Of a stretch of 64,000 nucleotides of DNA, positions 26,993 to 35,464 are shown in pieces. Numbering within the stretch: position 1 is the stretch's first letter; each line of letters starts with the position of its first letter. The DNA is taken from NCBI GenBank assembly GCA_012517315.1, contig JAAYVE010000045.1, forward strand, positions 1 through 64,000. The letters are read 5' to 3'. This stretch comes from Deltaproteobacteria bacterium (GTDB lineage Bacteria; Desulfobacterota; Syntrophobacteria; Syntrophobacterales; Syntrophobacteraceae). The notes below the pieces were generated by a model. It made no database searches and had not been told where the DNA came from. It saw only the letters and a program-made list of their open reading frames with translations. The translations under genes were made by a program, and so were the position numbers.

Positions 26993-27622
26993 TCACCGGT
27001 TTGCCGGAAAAGAGCCCTTGACGTCGTTCACGAATTTAGCCCTCTCTTCCGGGTCGGCAATCGTGAGATTCACGATCTCGTCTAGAAGGTCCAGAATCTG
27101 TTCATGGGCGATCACTTCTCGTTCTGAATCCCCCCTGTCGCGCATCGCCACCTGAAGCCAGACGATGCGGGTCATCAGCCGGCCAAGTTCCGAGGCTTCA
27201 ACTCTCAGACGCATGGTTTCCTCCCTCAGCTGCTGTATGCCCTCCAGGGCTTCCTGCAGCTTGTGCGTCTGATCCGTGAGTTCCTGTTCTGTCTTTTTCA
27301 GCGCCGAGGAGAGGGTATCCTGCAAGGGAAAGGCGTGTTCATCGGACAACGGTTTCGCGTCCACCGGTTGAGACTCAACCGTTCCATCGGTCTCCTTGAG
27401 GGCGGTGGGACCACTCCGGGACTCGGAGACACCCTGTCCCCCGGCGAACATGTAATCCAAGACGTTTTGCAGTGCTTGAGGACAAACAACAACCCAACTC
27501 CCTGCTATGCTCAATACGAGGAAAAAGCTGGCGAGAGCCTTTCCGATGCGACCAAAGACGGCGAGGACAACACCTACGAGAGCGAAATAAGAGAGAATGC
27601 CGACGAGCAAGATCTCCTTCAT
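26993..27622 (-). CDS. Membrane-anchored coiled-coil protein, unknown function
   Basis: The 209-residue protein has two hydrophobic N-terminal spans (ILLVGILSYFALVGVVLAVF and ASFFLVLSIAGSWVVV) and then a soluble part with a clear coiled coil at about residues 100-165 (EQELTDQTHKLQEALEGIQQLREE). The C-terminus is charged (IADPEERAKFVNDVKG). I recognise no family. The topology suggests an inner-membrane hairpin with a cytoplasmic coiled coil, as in small scaffold or division-related proteins. The ATG at 27622 is preferred over an upstream TTG, though its binding site is weak. Neighbours are unrelated. Confidence 0.65.
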   Translation of the reverse strand: MKEILLVGILSYFALVGVVLAVFGRIGKALASFFLVLSIAGSWVVVCPQALQNVLDYMFAGGQGVSESRSGPTALKETDGTVESQPVDAKPLSDEHAFPLQDTLSSALKKTEQELTDQTHKLQEALEGIQQLREETMRLRVEASELGRLMTRIVWLQVAMRDRGDSEREVIAHEQILDLLDEIVNLTIADPEERAKFVNDVKGSFPANR

Positions 27623-27922
27623 GATGCAATCCCGAGTGCTCAAAGAAAAAAAGAGAGAAGGCTGAACACTGTGTCTCTTGCCGAAATCAACGTTTTCAAC
27701 GAACTCTTTCGGTGAACATCATTATGTTCAAAAGACATCAGCTTTGCAATGACCGCGAGATTGTGTTCAGGCAGCAAACGGTTCCCGTAACTCAATTCCA
27801 TGGAAATCGCTGAAAACATCTTGACCGCCTTCTGGGTCGATTGTTAAATACAGCGGACTGACAATGGCAGGGGCCGGGATCGATGGCCCAGAACATGAAT
27901 AGGGGTGAAAAGGGGAACGTTG

Positions 27923-28465
27923 ATGGCTCGATGGGTATTTTTTTTGTTTTTGGCTTCATGGTGCTGTCTGGCCACAGGCTGTTCCAGCGTGTCCGCATCT
28001 GCGGGGAGTGTCATTTCCGCAGCGCGGGGGGTGTTTGGCGAAAGGACGGAGAAACCGGAGAGTTCCGGGGAGAAGGCACAGGTGTGCATGCTCACGCCGA
28101 CCCCCGAGGTCCAAGCTCTTGTTGGCGAAGGGACATCCTCCGGCGGGATCCAGGGATCCTGCATCCAGGTTCCCCAGACAGCCCACGATTTTGGTCAGAT
28201 TCAGGGAGAAGTCGACCTGACTCACGATTTCAAAGTGGTGAACCGTTGTGAGACCAAGGTGAAAATCAAATCCGTTCGACCTGGTTGAGGGACAACGGTC
28301 ACCCACTTCGATCGGGTGATCCCTCCTGGAGGGGAGGGAAAGATTACGTTGGGACTCAATCCAAAGGCCTGTTCGGGCGATGTCAAGAAATATACTCTCG
28401 TGAAGGTGGATGACCCGCAAAGGCCCAGTTTTGTTCTGGTCCTGGAAGGTCAGGCCAAACTTTAA
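27923..28465 (+). CDS. DUF1573 lipoprotein with in-frame TGA, probable selenoprotein
   Basis: The 180-codon frame encodes a lipoprotein precursor (MARWVFFLFLASWCCLATGC, lipid Cys20) followed by a DUF1573 immunoglobulin-like domain from about residue 85 (TAHDFGQIQGEVDLTHDF). At codon 122 (28286-28288) it meets TGA, and the same frame then continues as a perfect second half of the domain (THFDRVIPPGGEGKITLGL...KKYTLVKVDDP) to a TAA. DUF1573 proteins carry a conserved Cys-Gly-Cys here, as I recall, so the site reads PG-U-GTT. A hairpin begins inside the TGA. Selenocysteine insertion is the best reading; a nonsense mutation is the alternative. Start is fixed by AGGGG seven bases upstream. Flavodoxin and rubrerythrin genes follow, which fits a redox role in the cell envelope. 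Confidence 0.8.
28287..28325 (+). promoter_or_regulatory. Candidate bacterial SECIS hairpin
   Basis: Starting with the GA of the TGA codon, GAGGGA (28287-28292) pairs with TCCCTC (28320-28325), and TCACCC (28299-28304) pairs with GGGTGA (28314-28319), leaving a 6-base internal bulge and a 9-base apical loop ACTTCGATC. Position and size fit a bacterial selenocysteine insertion element, which lies directly after the UGA within the reading frame. The loop has its G at position 6 rather than in the first two bases, so it departs from the usual consensus. Confidence 0.6.
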
Positions 28466-28510
28466 GGCAGAGTTCCCTCCGGCGGTTGCCGCTCCAAAGA
28501 ATCCTTTAAT

Positions 28511-28557
28511 CCCCCTGCCGTTCGCGTTGCGGAACCAACTCGCGAACGGCACGGGGG
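28511..28557 (+). terminator. Long hairpin after the DUF1573 gene
   Basis: GCCGTTCGCG (28517-28526) pairs with CGCGAACGGC (28541-28550), extended by T-A and five C-G pairs with one bulge, giving a stem of about 16 bp around a 14-base loop. TCTTT follows only some bases later, so termination efficiency is uncertain. Confidence 0.6.
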
Positions 28558-28896
28558 ATATCCTCTTTCTCCCTGAGCCGCTTCAGAATGAAAGAGTCTC
28601 CTTTTTTTCGCAGGAATGCAACGTTTTGGGTTCCCCCGGCGTTTCATTGCCGGAGCATCCCGTGCACGACTCACTGACTTCCGGCACTCCATCGACTGCT
28701 CGCTCCGACCGCTTCCTTGGGCTCACTGTGCTCCCGCATGGAAACAGTCCTTCCCGTACCGCTTCCATAGGGGCTTTCACGGAAGGCATTCCAAGCGGAT
28801 CGGCGGGTTTTGCATTGACACGCTTGACGGTCGGTTCTTATCCTACAGCCAATTTAAGTTCGTTTCTTGTTCCCAAACCCCGTGCAGGAGGAGAAC
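28558..28896. other. Intergenic stretch with a candidate flavodoxin promoter
   Basis: Within this gap, TTGACA (28815-28820), an 18-bp spacer and TATCCT (28839-28844) point at the flavodoxin gene about 50 bp downstream. The rest shows no gene that I can support. Confidence 0.5.
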
Positions 28897-29343
28897 ATGG
28901 CGAAAGCACTCATCGTTTATGCCACGAGGAAGAATGCGACCAAATCCATTGCGGAACTCATCGCCGAAGGGATGCGGTTCGGGGGGGTGGAGGTCACGGT
29001 CCTGAACGTGGCCGATGTGGAGAAGATGAAACCGGACTTGAGGTCGTTCGACGCGATTGTCCTCGGTGCGCCGACCTATCACGGCGAGATGCATCCTGCC
29101 ATGAAGACCTTTCTCTTCTTTGCTGAAAATGCGAACCTGGAGGGAAAGGTAGGGGGTGCTTTCGGTGCCTATGGTTGGAGCGGCGAGAGTGCCGGCCGCA
29201 TTTATGAGACCATGAAGAACATCTTCAAGATGGACATGGCTTCGGGACCACTGATGCTTAAGAGTGCGTTCATTGGCGGGGGCATCCAAATGGCCCAGAG
29301 TTACGGAAAAGAGATCGCCAAGAAACTGGGAGCATCCCTTTGA
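28897..29343 (+). CDS. Flavodoxin-domain protein
   Basis: The 148-residue protein has the flavodoxin layout: phosphate-binding loop IVYATRKNATKSIAELIAEG near the N-terminus, FDAIVLGAPTYHGEMHP around residue 60, and FGAYGWSGESAGRI near residue 95, the latter two surrounding the FMN ring. This arrangement resembles flavodoxin domains of flavodiiron proteins or small FMN electron carriers. It should carry electrons between reductases and partners in the cytoplasm. GGAGGAG precedes the ATG at 28897; ten codons upstream in frame are not supported. It sits just before a rubrerythrin gene, which suggests a role in peroxide or oxygen reduction. Confidence 0.9.
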   Translation: MAKALIVYATRKNATKSIAELIAEGMRFGGVEVTVLNVADVEKMKPDLRSFDAIVLGAPTYHGEMHPAMKTFLFFAENANLEGKVGGAFGAYGWSGESAGRIYETMKNIFKMDMASGPLMLKSAFIGGGIQMAQSYGKEIAKKLGASL

Positions 29344-29465
29344 GGGTTGCCCGCTCGGGAGCGGTGCCAACTTCAATGCGTCTCTTTTCTGGGGCGAACT
29401 TCAGCGGCTATGGTGTCCCCGTTCACGATTCATGTTTCTCAACCCTTTGAGAATGGAGAGATGTC

Positions 29466-29975
29466 ATGGGTACCCAGGGAAACCTCATCAAGATTTTTGA
29501 GTATGCCTTGAACCAGGAGTACACGGGAAAGGGGTTTTTCGAGTTTTCCCTCCAGCGGATGGGCTTTGGTGCTGCGGTTTCGGCTTTCAAAAAGCTCATC
29601 GAGGAGGAGGAAAAGCATATCGCTTTCATCACCAAGATCCTCGACAATTTGAAGCGGGGAGAGTCTCTCGAACCTTCCACCATGAAACAGATCACCATGG
29701 AGCCGACCAACTTTTTCGATGAACGGGCGAAATCCGAGTTCCTCGAGCAGTGCATTCAAGGATCCATGGTTCCCGATGTGACCGTTTTCAACACGGCGTG
29801 GCTCATTGAGAAGGACATCAGCGAATACTACAGCAATGCGGCTATGCAGGTCGAGGGCCCCGCCAAGAATGCCTTGTTGATGCTCGCAGACTGGGAGAAA
29901 GGTCACGAGAAGTTCTTCAGGGAATTTCGCGATAAGATCTCGGAGACTTATTCCCGGATGCCCTGGGGGGGATAG
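29466..29975 (+). CDS. Rubrerythrin-type diiron protein without rubredoxin domain
   Basis: The 169-residue protein is a four-helix ferritin-like diiron protein. Candidate iron ligands lie in EYTGKGFFEFS, EEEEKHIAF, EKDISEYYSN and DWEKGHEKFF, that is, paired E..E/H motifs on helices 1-2 and 3-4. No C-terminal CxxC rubredoxin pair is present, so it needs an external electron donor; the flavodoxin gene just upstream encodes a plausible one. Such proteins reduce hydrogen peroxide in anaerobes. GGAGAGATGTC precedes the ATG. The gap to flavodoxin is 122 bp, so they may form one transcript. Confidence 0.85.
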   Translation: MGTQGNLIKIFEYALNQEYTGKGFFEFSLQRMGFGAAVSAFKKLIEEEEKHIAFITKILDNLKRGESLEPSTMKQITMEPTNFFDERAKSEFLEQCIQGSMVPDVTVFNTAWLIEKDISEYYSNAAMQVEGPAKNALLMLADWEKGHEKFFREFRDKISETYSRMPWGG

Positions 29976-30143
29976 GACACCAAAAGTTCGCTGCTTTCTT
30001 CTCAGATGGACGCCCGAAGGGTTTTTTTCCTGATGGCCGAACATCGAAAGAAGCCGCAATTCCGCCCCGTTTACAACCGGGCTTTTCATGGCGGGTTTAG
30101 GCAGATCGTGGTTGAGACGCCAGAGGACGAGGCTTTTCAGAAA

Positions 30144-32069
30144 ATGACATGGAAAAGAGTGGGTTATACGTCCTGCACCCTGGATTGCCCAGACACCTGT
30201 TCCCTGATGCTCCTCGAGGACGAGAGGGGAAACTTGCGCATCGCCGGCGACCCCGAACATCCTTTCACCTTGGGCTTCACATGCGCGAAAAGCAGTGGGT
30301 TTCTCCGGCGCTTGAGAAGCTCCAGTCGCATCCGTGAACCGCTCCTTCGCCGCAAGAACACGTGGAGGCCCGTATCCTGGGATAACGCTCTCGATCTTTG
30401 CGCAGAGAAGATTCAACACTTTCGTCGGGAGCCTGCCTCCATTCTCCATTATCATGGTGAAGCCGCCAAGGGGGTCTTGCAGCAAGCGGCGCGCCTCTTC
30501 TTCGGCATACTCGGATCCAGTGAAGTGCGCGGGTCCTTGTGCGACGCCGCCGGATACTTGGCCTGCGTGGCTGATTTCGGGTCCCGCAAGAACCACGATG
30601 TATCCGATCTGCTAAATGCAGCGCAAATCGTGAACTGGGGGAAAGACCTGACCAGGAGTTCCGTTCACACGGCGGCAATTGTGGCGCAGGCTCGCCGGCA
30701 AGGTGCCAGGGTCCTGACCATCTCTCCGGGCGGGGATGGGCACGAATCCCACACGGATCTATTTGTGCGCATCAGACCCGGAATGGACCGTTTCCTGGCG
30801 GCTGGGGCCATCAAAGTGCTCAACGAGCGAGACGGCATCGAAGGGGAATTGCTCCAGCGGACGCAGGGGTGGGATGCTTTTCGGCAGGCCATCGCGGGGT
30901 ATTCGCTGGAAAGGCTTGCGAGCCTTTGTGATGTCTCTCCAGCGATGTTCGAGGTCATCGCCGACTACTATCGGGCTCCAGGCCCGACGGCCACGCTCAT
31001 AGCAGCCGGAGTGCAGCGGTACCTCCATGGTGGCGAAAATGTGCGTTACATCAATGCGCTTGCCCTGCTCTCGGGGAACATCGGCCGCCCTGGGGGGGGA
31101 ACCTATTTCCATTTGCATTCCAAGAGAAACTTCAACCTCGGCTGGATCAAACCCCCGGAGTGGAAGCCCCGCCGATCTCTCTTGATGCCCACCATCGGCC
31201 AGGACATCCTCGACGCGAAGGATCCACCCATCCGGATGATCTGGGTGAACGGCTCCAATTTCGTGAACCAGGCCCCAGAAAGCGCTCTGACAGTAAGGGC
31301 CCTGGAAAAGCTGGAATTCAGGGTGGTGGTGGACGCCTTCATGACGGATACGGCGGAACAGGCGGACCTGGTGCTGCCCTGCACCTTGATGCTGGAGCAG
31401 GAAGACCTGGTGGGGTCCTACTTGCATCCGTTTGTTCACTATGCAGGGCAGGTCCAGAAACCACCTGAAGGTGCCCGGAGCGACTATTGGATTCTTTCGC
31501 AGATCGGACAGCGCCTCAATCCACCAGTGATCCTGCCCAGCCCGGAGGAATGTTTCCGTGCATCGCTCAGATCTTCCACCCTTGAGACGACCCTCGAAGC
31601 CCTCAGGGAAAAGCGCTTTGTTCGCTCCAATGAGCCACCGGTGGTCTACGAGGGACTGCAGTTCGATCACCCGGACGGCAAGTATCGTTTTCCGGCGTCC
31701 CTCCATGAAGAACCCCCTCCACCCGAAGATTTTCCATACAGGTTCCTGACTCTTATCCGCGGGGAATCGGTTCATTCCCAAATCCTGCCGGAGGATCAAG
31801 GGGGACCTCCTACGGTTTGGGTTGCGCCGGAACACCCCGGACTGGCGGACCTGGACCTGAAAAAGGAAATCTTCCTTGCGTCGCCTCTGGGAAGGATGCT
31901 CGTGAAAGTGAAATTGCTCAAAGGCCTGCATCCTGAAGCGGTTTTGTACAGGCGAGGCGACTGGATGAAGTGCGGGGGCGGGGCAAACCGGCTCATCCCG
32001 GCGGCAGTGACGGATTTGGGCCGGTGTGCCCCCTTCTACCAAGCGTATGTGAAGCTCACCAATGGATGA
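30144..32069 (+). CDS. Molybdopterin oxidoreductase with [4Fe-4S] domain
   Basis: The 641-residue protein belongs to the DMSO-reductase superfamily. Its N-terminal cluster motif is CTLDCPDTC..C (Cys11, 15, 19, 47), followed by DPEHPFTLGFTCAKS, molybdopterin-binding stretches (IVNWGKDLTRSSVH, NGSNFVNQAPES, LVLPCTLMLEQED) and a C-terminal dinucleotide-binding domain. No twin-arginine leader is visible, so it is probably cytoplasmic. The group includes uncharacterised formate dehydrogenase-like and thiosulfate or polysulfide reductase-like enzymes; the substrate is unknown. The frame is open from 30006, but no binding site or family sequence supports the extra 46 residues, so I start at 30144. 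No partner subunit gene is adjacent. The next gene overlaps its stop (ATGA). Confidence 0.88.
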   Translation: MTWKRVGYTSCTLDCPDTCSLMLLEDERGNLRIAGDPEHPFTLGFTCAKSSGFLRRLRSSSRIREPLLRRKNTWRPVSWDNALDLCAEKIQHFRREPASILHYHGEAAKGVLQQAARLFFGILGSSEVRGSLCDAAGYLACVADFGSRKNHDVSDLLNAAQIVNWGKDLTRSSVHTAAIVAQARRQGARVLTISPGGDGHESHTDLFVRIRPGMDRFLAAGAIKVLNERDGIEGELLQRTQGWDAFRQAIAGYSLERLASLCDVSPAMFEVIADYYRAPGPTATLIAAGVQRYLHGGENVRYINALALLSGNIGRPGGGTYFHLHSKRNFNLGWIKPPEWKPRRSLLMPTIGQDILDAKDPPIRMIWVNGSNFVNQAPESALTVRALEKLEFRVVVDAFMTDTAEQADLVLPCTLMLEQEDLVGSYLHPFVHYAGQVQKPPEGARSDYWILSQIGQRLNPPVILPSPEECFRASLRSSTLETTLEALREKRFVRSNEPPVVYEGLQFDHPDGKYRFPASLHEEPPPPEDFPYRFLTLIRGESVHSQILPEDQGGPPTVWVAPEHPGLADLDLKKEIFLASPLGRMLVKVKLLKGLHPEAVLYRRGDWMKCGGGANRLIPAAVTDLGRCAPFYQAYVKLTNG

Positions 32070-32764
32070 TTCTCAAAAGGACTGGAGCGCGAGTGACGGT
32101 GACGGCTGCAGATTTGAGGCTGGATCTCCTCGAAATTCGGGCTTTTTGCGAGCGCCTTTCGCAAAAATTGGCAGGTCTCGATGCCCCCCTCTCTTGCATC
32201 GACCACACCCGGCAGGTCTTGCCGGAACTCTTGCTCAACAGGGAGTTGCTGAAAAGGATCGTGCACAACATTGTCTCGGGCGAGCCGTACCCGGATGTTC
32301 GCCGGCCGACGATGTTCGACAATGAACTGATCCTTTATGTGCACCCCGCCAATCTTTTCTCGTTGCGGCTCTACCTGTGGGGGGCGGGTGAATTCACAAC
32401 ACCTCACGACCACAATGCGTGGGGCGTGATCGGTGCTGCTATGGAAGGGTACGAGGTGACCAATTACCGGAGAGTGGACGATGGCTCCAGGGAAGGCTAC
32501 GCCGTGCTCGAGGAGGTGTCGAGGCTGAGTTTGAAGGCGGGTGAAACGGCCTTCACCCTCGCCTTCGATGAAGGAATCCACATGACGGGTAACGCCGGCC
32601 CCGATACCATCGCCACGTTGCATCTCTACGGAAAATCCCACCCACGCGGCTACTTGAACTGCTACGACATGGCAGGGAGCCGCGTCCATCGCCTCTATCC
32701 CCCGAGAGTCAAGAAGAAGACCCTGGCCGCACAGGTCCTCACGAAGCTTCAGGGGCAAACTTAG
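32066..32764 (+). CDS. Cysteine-dioxygenase-like cupin protein (COG5553 type)
   Basis: The 232-residue protein has a helical N-terminal part and a double-stranded beta-helix with the metal-binding stretch TTPHDHNAWGVIGAAMEGYEVTNYRR, typical of predicted metal enzymes related to cysteine dioxygenase. A second histidine is in DEGIHMTGN or LHLYGKSHPRG. It may oxidise or bind a thiol-type compound, but no substrate is established. The ATG at 32066 overlaps the stop of the molybdopterin enzyme gene, so they are coupled; a GTG at 32093 after GGAG is an alternative. Coupling suggests both act on one compound, possibly a sulfur species (inference). Confidence 0.78.
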   Translation: MILKRTGARVTVTAADLRLDLLEIRAFCERLSQKLAGLDAPLSCIDHTRQVLPELLLNRELLKRIVHNIVSGEPYPDVRRPTMFDNELILYVHPANLFSLRLYLWGAGEFTTPHDHNAWGVIGAAMEGYEVTNYRRVDDGSREGYAVLEEVSRLSLKAGETAFTLAFDEGIHMTGNAGPDTIATLHLYGKSHPRGYLNCYDMAGSRVHRLYPPRVKKKTLAAQVLTKLQGQT

Positions 32765-32863
32765 ACCGCTTGCACTACCCTCTGCATGGATGATGTTCCG
32801 CGCGGGATTCCTCAACCGCCATTTTTTTCCGGGCCCTGGGAATTCTCTGGGAGGAACACCGGA

Positions 32864-33427
32864 TTACTTGATGGCCTCGTAAATGCGCAGGGGAGGGATA
32901 TTCCTGACCTCGAACTTGGTGTTCACACGTGGGAAATAACGGTCGAGATAAAACTTGAAGTGATGGTCAGCCTGAAAACAGGTCTGATAAACGAGGAATT
33001 TGCCCTTGTCTTTGAGGGCACGGTGTGTGTTGTAAAGAATGCGGTTTTTCATGTCTTCACTAAGGAGGAGGAAGGGGATTCCACTGATGATACAATCCGC
33101 CTCCGACTCCTGGCACGATCTCAGGGTCTCGAGAACGTTCTCGGCACTGTCGTTGACGAAGATGACCCTCGGGTCTCGGATGTTTCGCTCCAGAATGGAA
33201 CTGAAATACTTGTTGCGTTCGATGAGAATCAGCCGGGAATCGTTCCGCATGTATTTCAGGAGATAGTTGGTGAAGACCCCCGTACCAGGCCCGTATTCCA
33301 CAATGAGATCTGAACTGGCGAAGTTGATTTCCCTGCAGACTTTCCTCACCCCAAAAGGCGATGTGGGTGTTATGGATGCGACGTTCTTGTCCCTGATGAA
33401 GGTCTTCAAATATGTGATGGTGTCCAT
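32864..33427 (-). CDS. Phospholipid N-methyltransferase-like protein
   Basis: The 187-residue protein resembles the COG3963 group (bacterial phospholipid or rRNA-adenine-type methyltransferases). It opens TYLKTFIRDKNVASITPTS, then has SAM motif I LIVEYGPGTGVFTNYLL, acidic strand 2 RLILIERN, and IISGIPFLLL in place of the usual motif IV. The family includes PmtA, which methylates phosphatidylethanolamine, but substrate assignment here is tentative. GGAG followed by eight bases leads to the ATG at 33427; a longer frame upstream is unlikely. It faces a divergent recJ gene. Confidence 0.85.
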   Translation of the reverse strand: MDTITYLKTFIRDKNVASITPTSPFGVRKVCREINFASSDLIVEYGPGTGVFTNYLLKYMRNDSRLILIERNKYFSSILERNIRDPRVIFVNDSAENVLETLRSCQESEADCIISGIPFLLLSEDMKNRILYNTHRALKDKGKFLVYQTCFQADHHFKFYLDRYFPRVNTKFEVRNIPPLRIYEAIK

Positions 33428-33722
33428 GGTGCCTGCTCCTGAAACGAAATTGCTGATGACGTCCCGAAACCTCAGTCCACGCGGGAGACAATCCATGCAT
33501 TACGGATCGGCTGCATACGTCCTGTCCGACCTCCGAACGGCGAATGAAACGACCTGCTCACAGCAGGTAGTGATTTAATACATTCTTCCAAATTTTGCAC
33601 GAATTTATTGCCGGCCGAGCAGAGTCGCAATCGTGTGGTGGTCCGGTTTTTACCACGGCTGCATGAGCGTGGTGAAATTTCCTGTCAAAGGCCCCCTCGT
33701 GGTTCTCAAAAGAGGAGATGGC

Positions 33723-35387
33723 ATGCCTGGTGTGGTATGGGAGATAATGGACGATCGCGTGCCAGTGCGCGTGGAGGATGTGCTGGAGCTTCTTCTGAAA
33801 AACCGCGCGGCGGACGCCTCCTTCTTCACGTCGTCCCTGAAAGATCTGGAGTGTTCGCTCGCCATGCGGGGCATGAAGGAAGGAGCTCAACTCATAGTGC
33901 GGCACCTCCTCAAGGGAACAAGCTCGTGCTCGTGGGTGACTACGACTGTGACGGCCTCACCGCCCTGGCCCAGATGAAGCTCTTTCTGAAAGAGATTGGC
34001 TATCAGAAATCTGTAGAAATCATTCCATCCCGTTCTGAGGGCTATGGAATTCCACAAGAGGCCGTTGCCCGTCATCCCGATGCCGGGCTTCTTGTCTCCA
34101 TGGACTGTGGAACCGGCGAACATTGCGCCATCCAAGCGGCCAAGGAACGTGGCGTAGACACGATCGTCATCGACCATCACGAGGTGTCCTCGCAGGGGGC
34201 TGCCTCCGCTGACGTGCTTATCAACCCGAAGCACCCCGACTGTTCCTCGAAGTTCAAAGAGTACGCCTCTGCGGGACTGACCCTGCTCTTTCTTGCCATG
34301 TTGCGACGCTGTCTCCCCGAGACTTTTCCCAGAGCGACCCTCGGAGGGAAATATCTGGCCCTTGCTGCGCTCGGCACGGTGGCAGACATGGCCCCTCTCG
34401 TCGACTCAAACAGGATCATCGTCAGGGAGGGGCTCAAGGCCATCAACAAAGGGAACTCTATTCCCTTGAATTACATCGCCAGAATTGCTGGGCTCAGCCG
34501 CAGGCCCATCACGGCGGGCGATATTTCCTATTACCTTGGCCCCCCGCATCAACGCCGCTGGTCGCATGGGGGATGCAGCGGCGGCGTTCGAATTGCTCAT
34601 GTCCGAGTGCCATGAAAAGATCGAGTCCTTCGCTCATCGGCTCAACCACTACAACGCAAGGCGACAGATGGAGGAGGGATGTGTCCTTGAGGAGGTGAGG
34701 AGACGCTGCGCCCTGAGACCAACGGGAGCAAGGACCCTTGTTCTTGCGGACCCGGGGTGGGCTCCGGGAATCGTGGGGCTCGTGGGTTCAAGAGTGGTGA
34801 GGGAAATCCATCATGGACCCGCCGTGATTCTCTCCGTCGATGAGGAGCAGGGGATCGCGCGGGGGTCTGCCAGGAGCATTCCCGGATTCGACATGCACAG
34901 GGCCCTGGAGGAATGCAGCGACCTTCTGTTGCGGTGGGGAGGACACAAGATGGCCGCTGGTCTGAGCCTCTCCCTGGAATGCCTGGAATCCTTCTCCCGG
35001 CGCCTGGAAAGGATCGCGCTTCACTACCCTTCTCACGTCTTTTCTCCCAAAGGGAAGGTGGACTTGGAACTGAAACTGGACCTCGTTTCTGAGGAACTCT
35101 GGCAAGCTCTGGAGCAAATGGAACCCTTCGGAGTCGGCAATCCCCCGCCCCTGTTCGCAGCCAAGCGAATCCCCGTCTGTAGCCTAGGGTCCTTCGGCAA
35201 AGAAGGCAAGCACCTGCGGCTCTCCCTTGGAGCCAACACCGATGCCCTTTACTGGGGGGGGACAGCGCACTGGAAACAGGAAAAGTGGCCCGAGAAGGCA
35301 AGCCTGGACGTGGTTTTTCGGGTGGAATGGGACCATTTCAAGGGGAAACCCTGTGTGATCGTCAAGGACCTGGGGACGCTTTTCTGA
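33723..35387 (+). pseudogene. recJ: Single-stranded DNA exonuclease RecJ, two frameshifts
   Basis: Across two frames the DNA encodes an almost complete RecJ of about 554 residues: motif I VGDYDCDGLTA, motif III VIDHHEV, motif IV LGTVADMAPL, then LAPRINAAGRMGD and RWGGHKMAAGLSL (DHHA1). The start at 33723 follows AGAGGAG. Frame changes occur near 33919, where a base seems lost in AAGGGAAC, and near 34540, where a base seems gained in TTGGCCCCCC. The second restores the original frame. All catalytic motifs survive, one on each side of the breaks. This could be a recent pseudogene, since RecJ can be dispensable, or two sequencing errors in G/C runs; I slightly favour error in the second, a homopolymer. 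Confidence 0.8.
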
Positions 35388-35464
35388 GTTTCGGTGGGAG
35401 CAGATAACCTTCGCACGGCCACTGGGCCTTGCCCACAGTCGCCAATGGGAGGTTCCCACACATT

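Noticed and set aside
30006-30143. N-terminal extension of the molybdopterin oxidoreductase
   Set aside because: The 46 residues match nothing in the family, and no binding site precedes the first ATG, so I start the gene at 30144.
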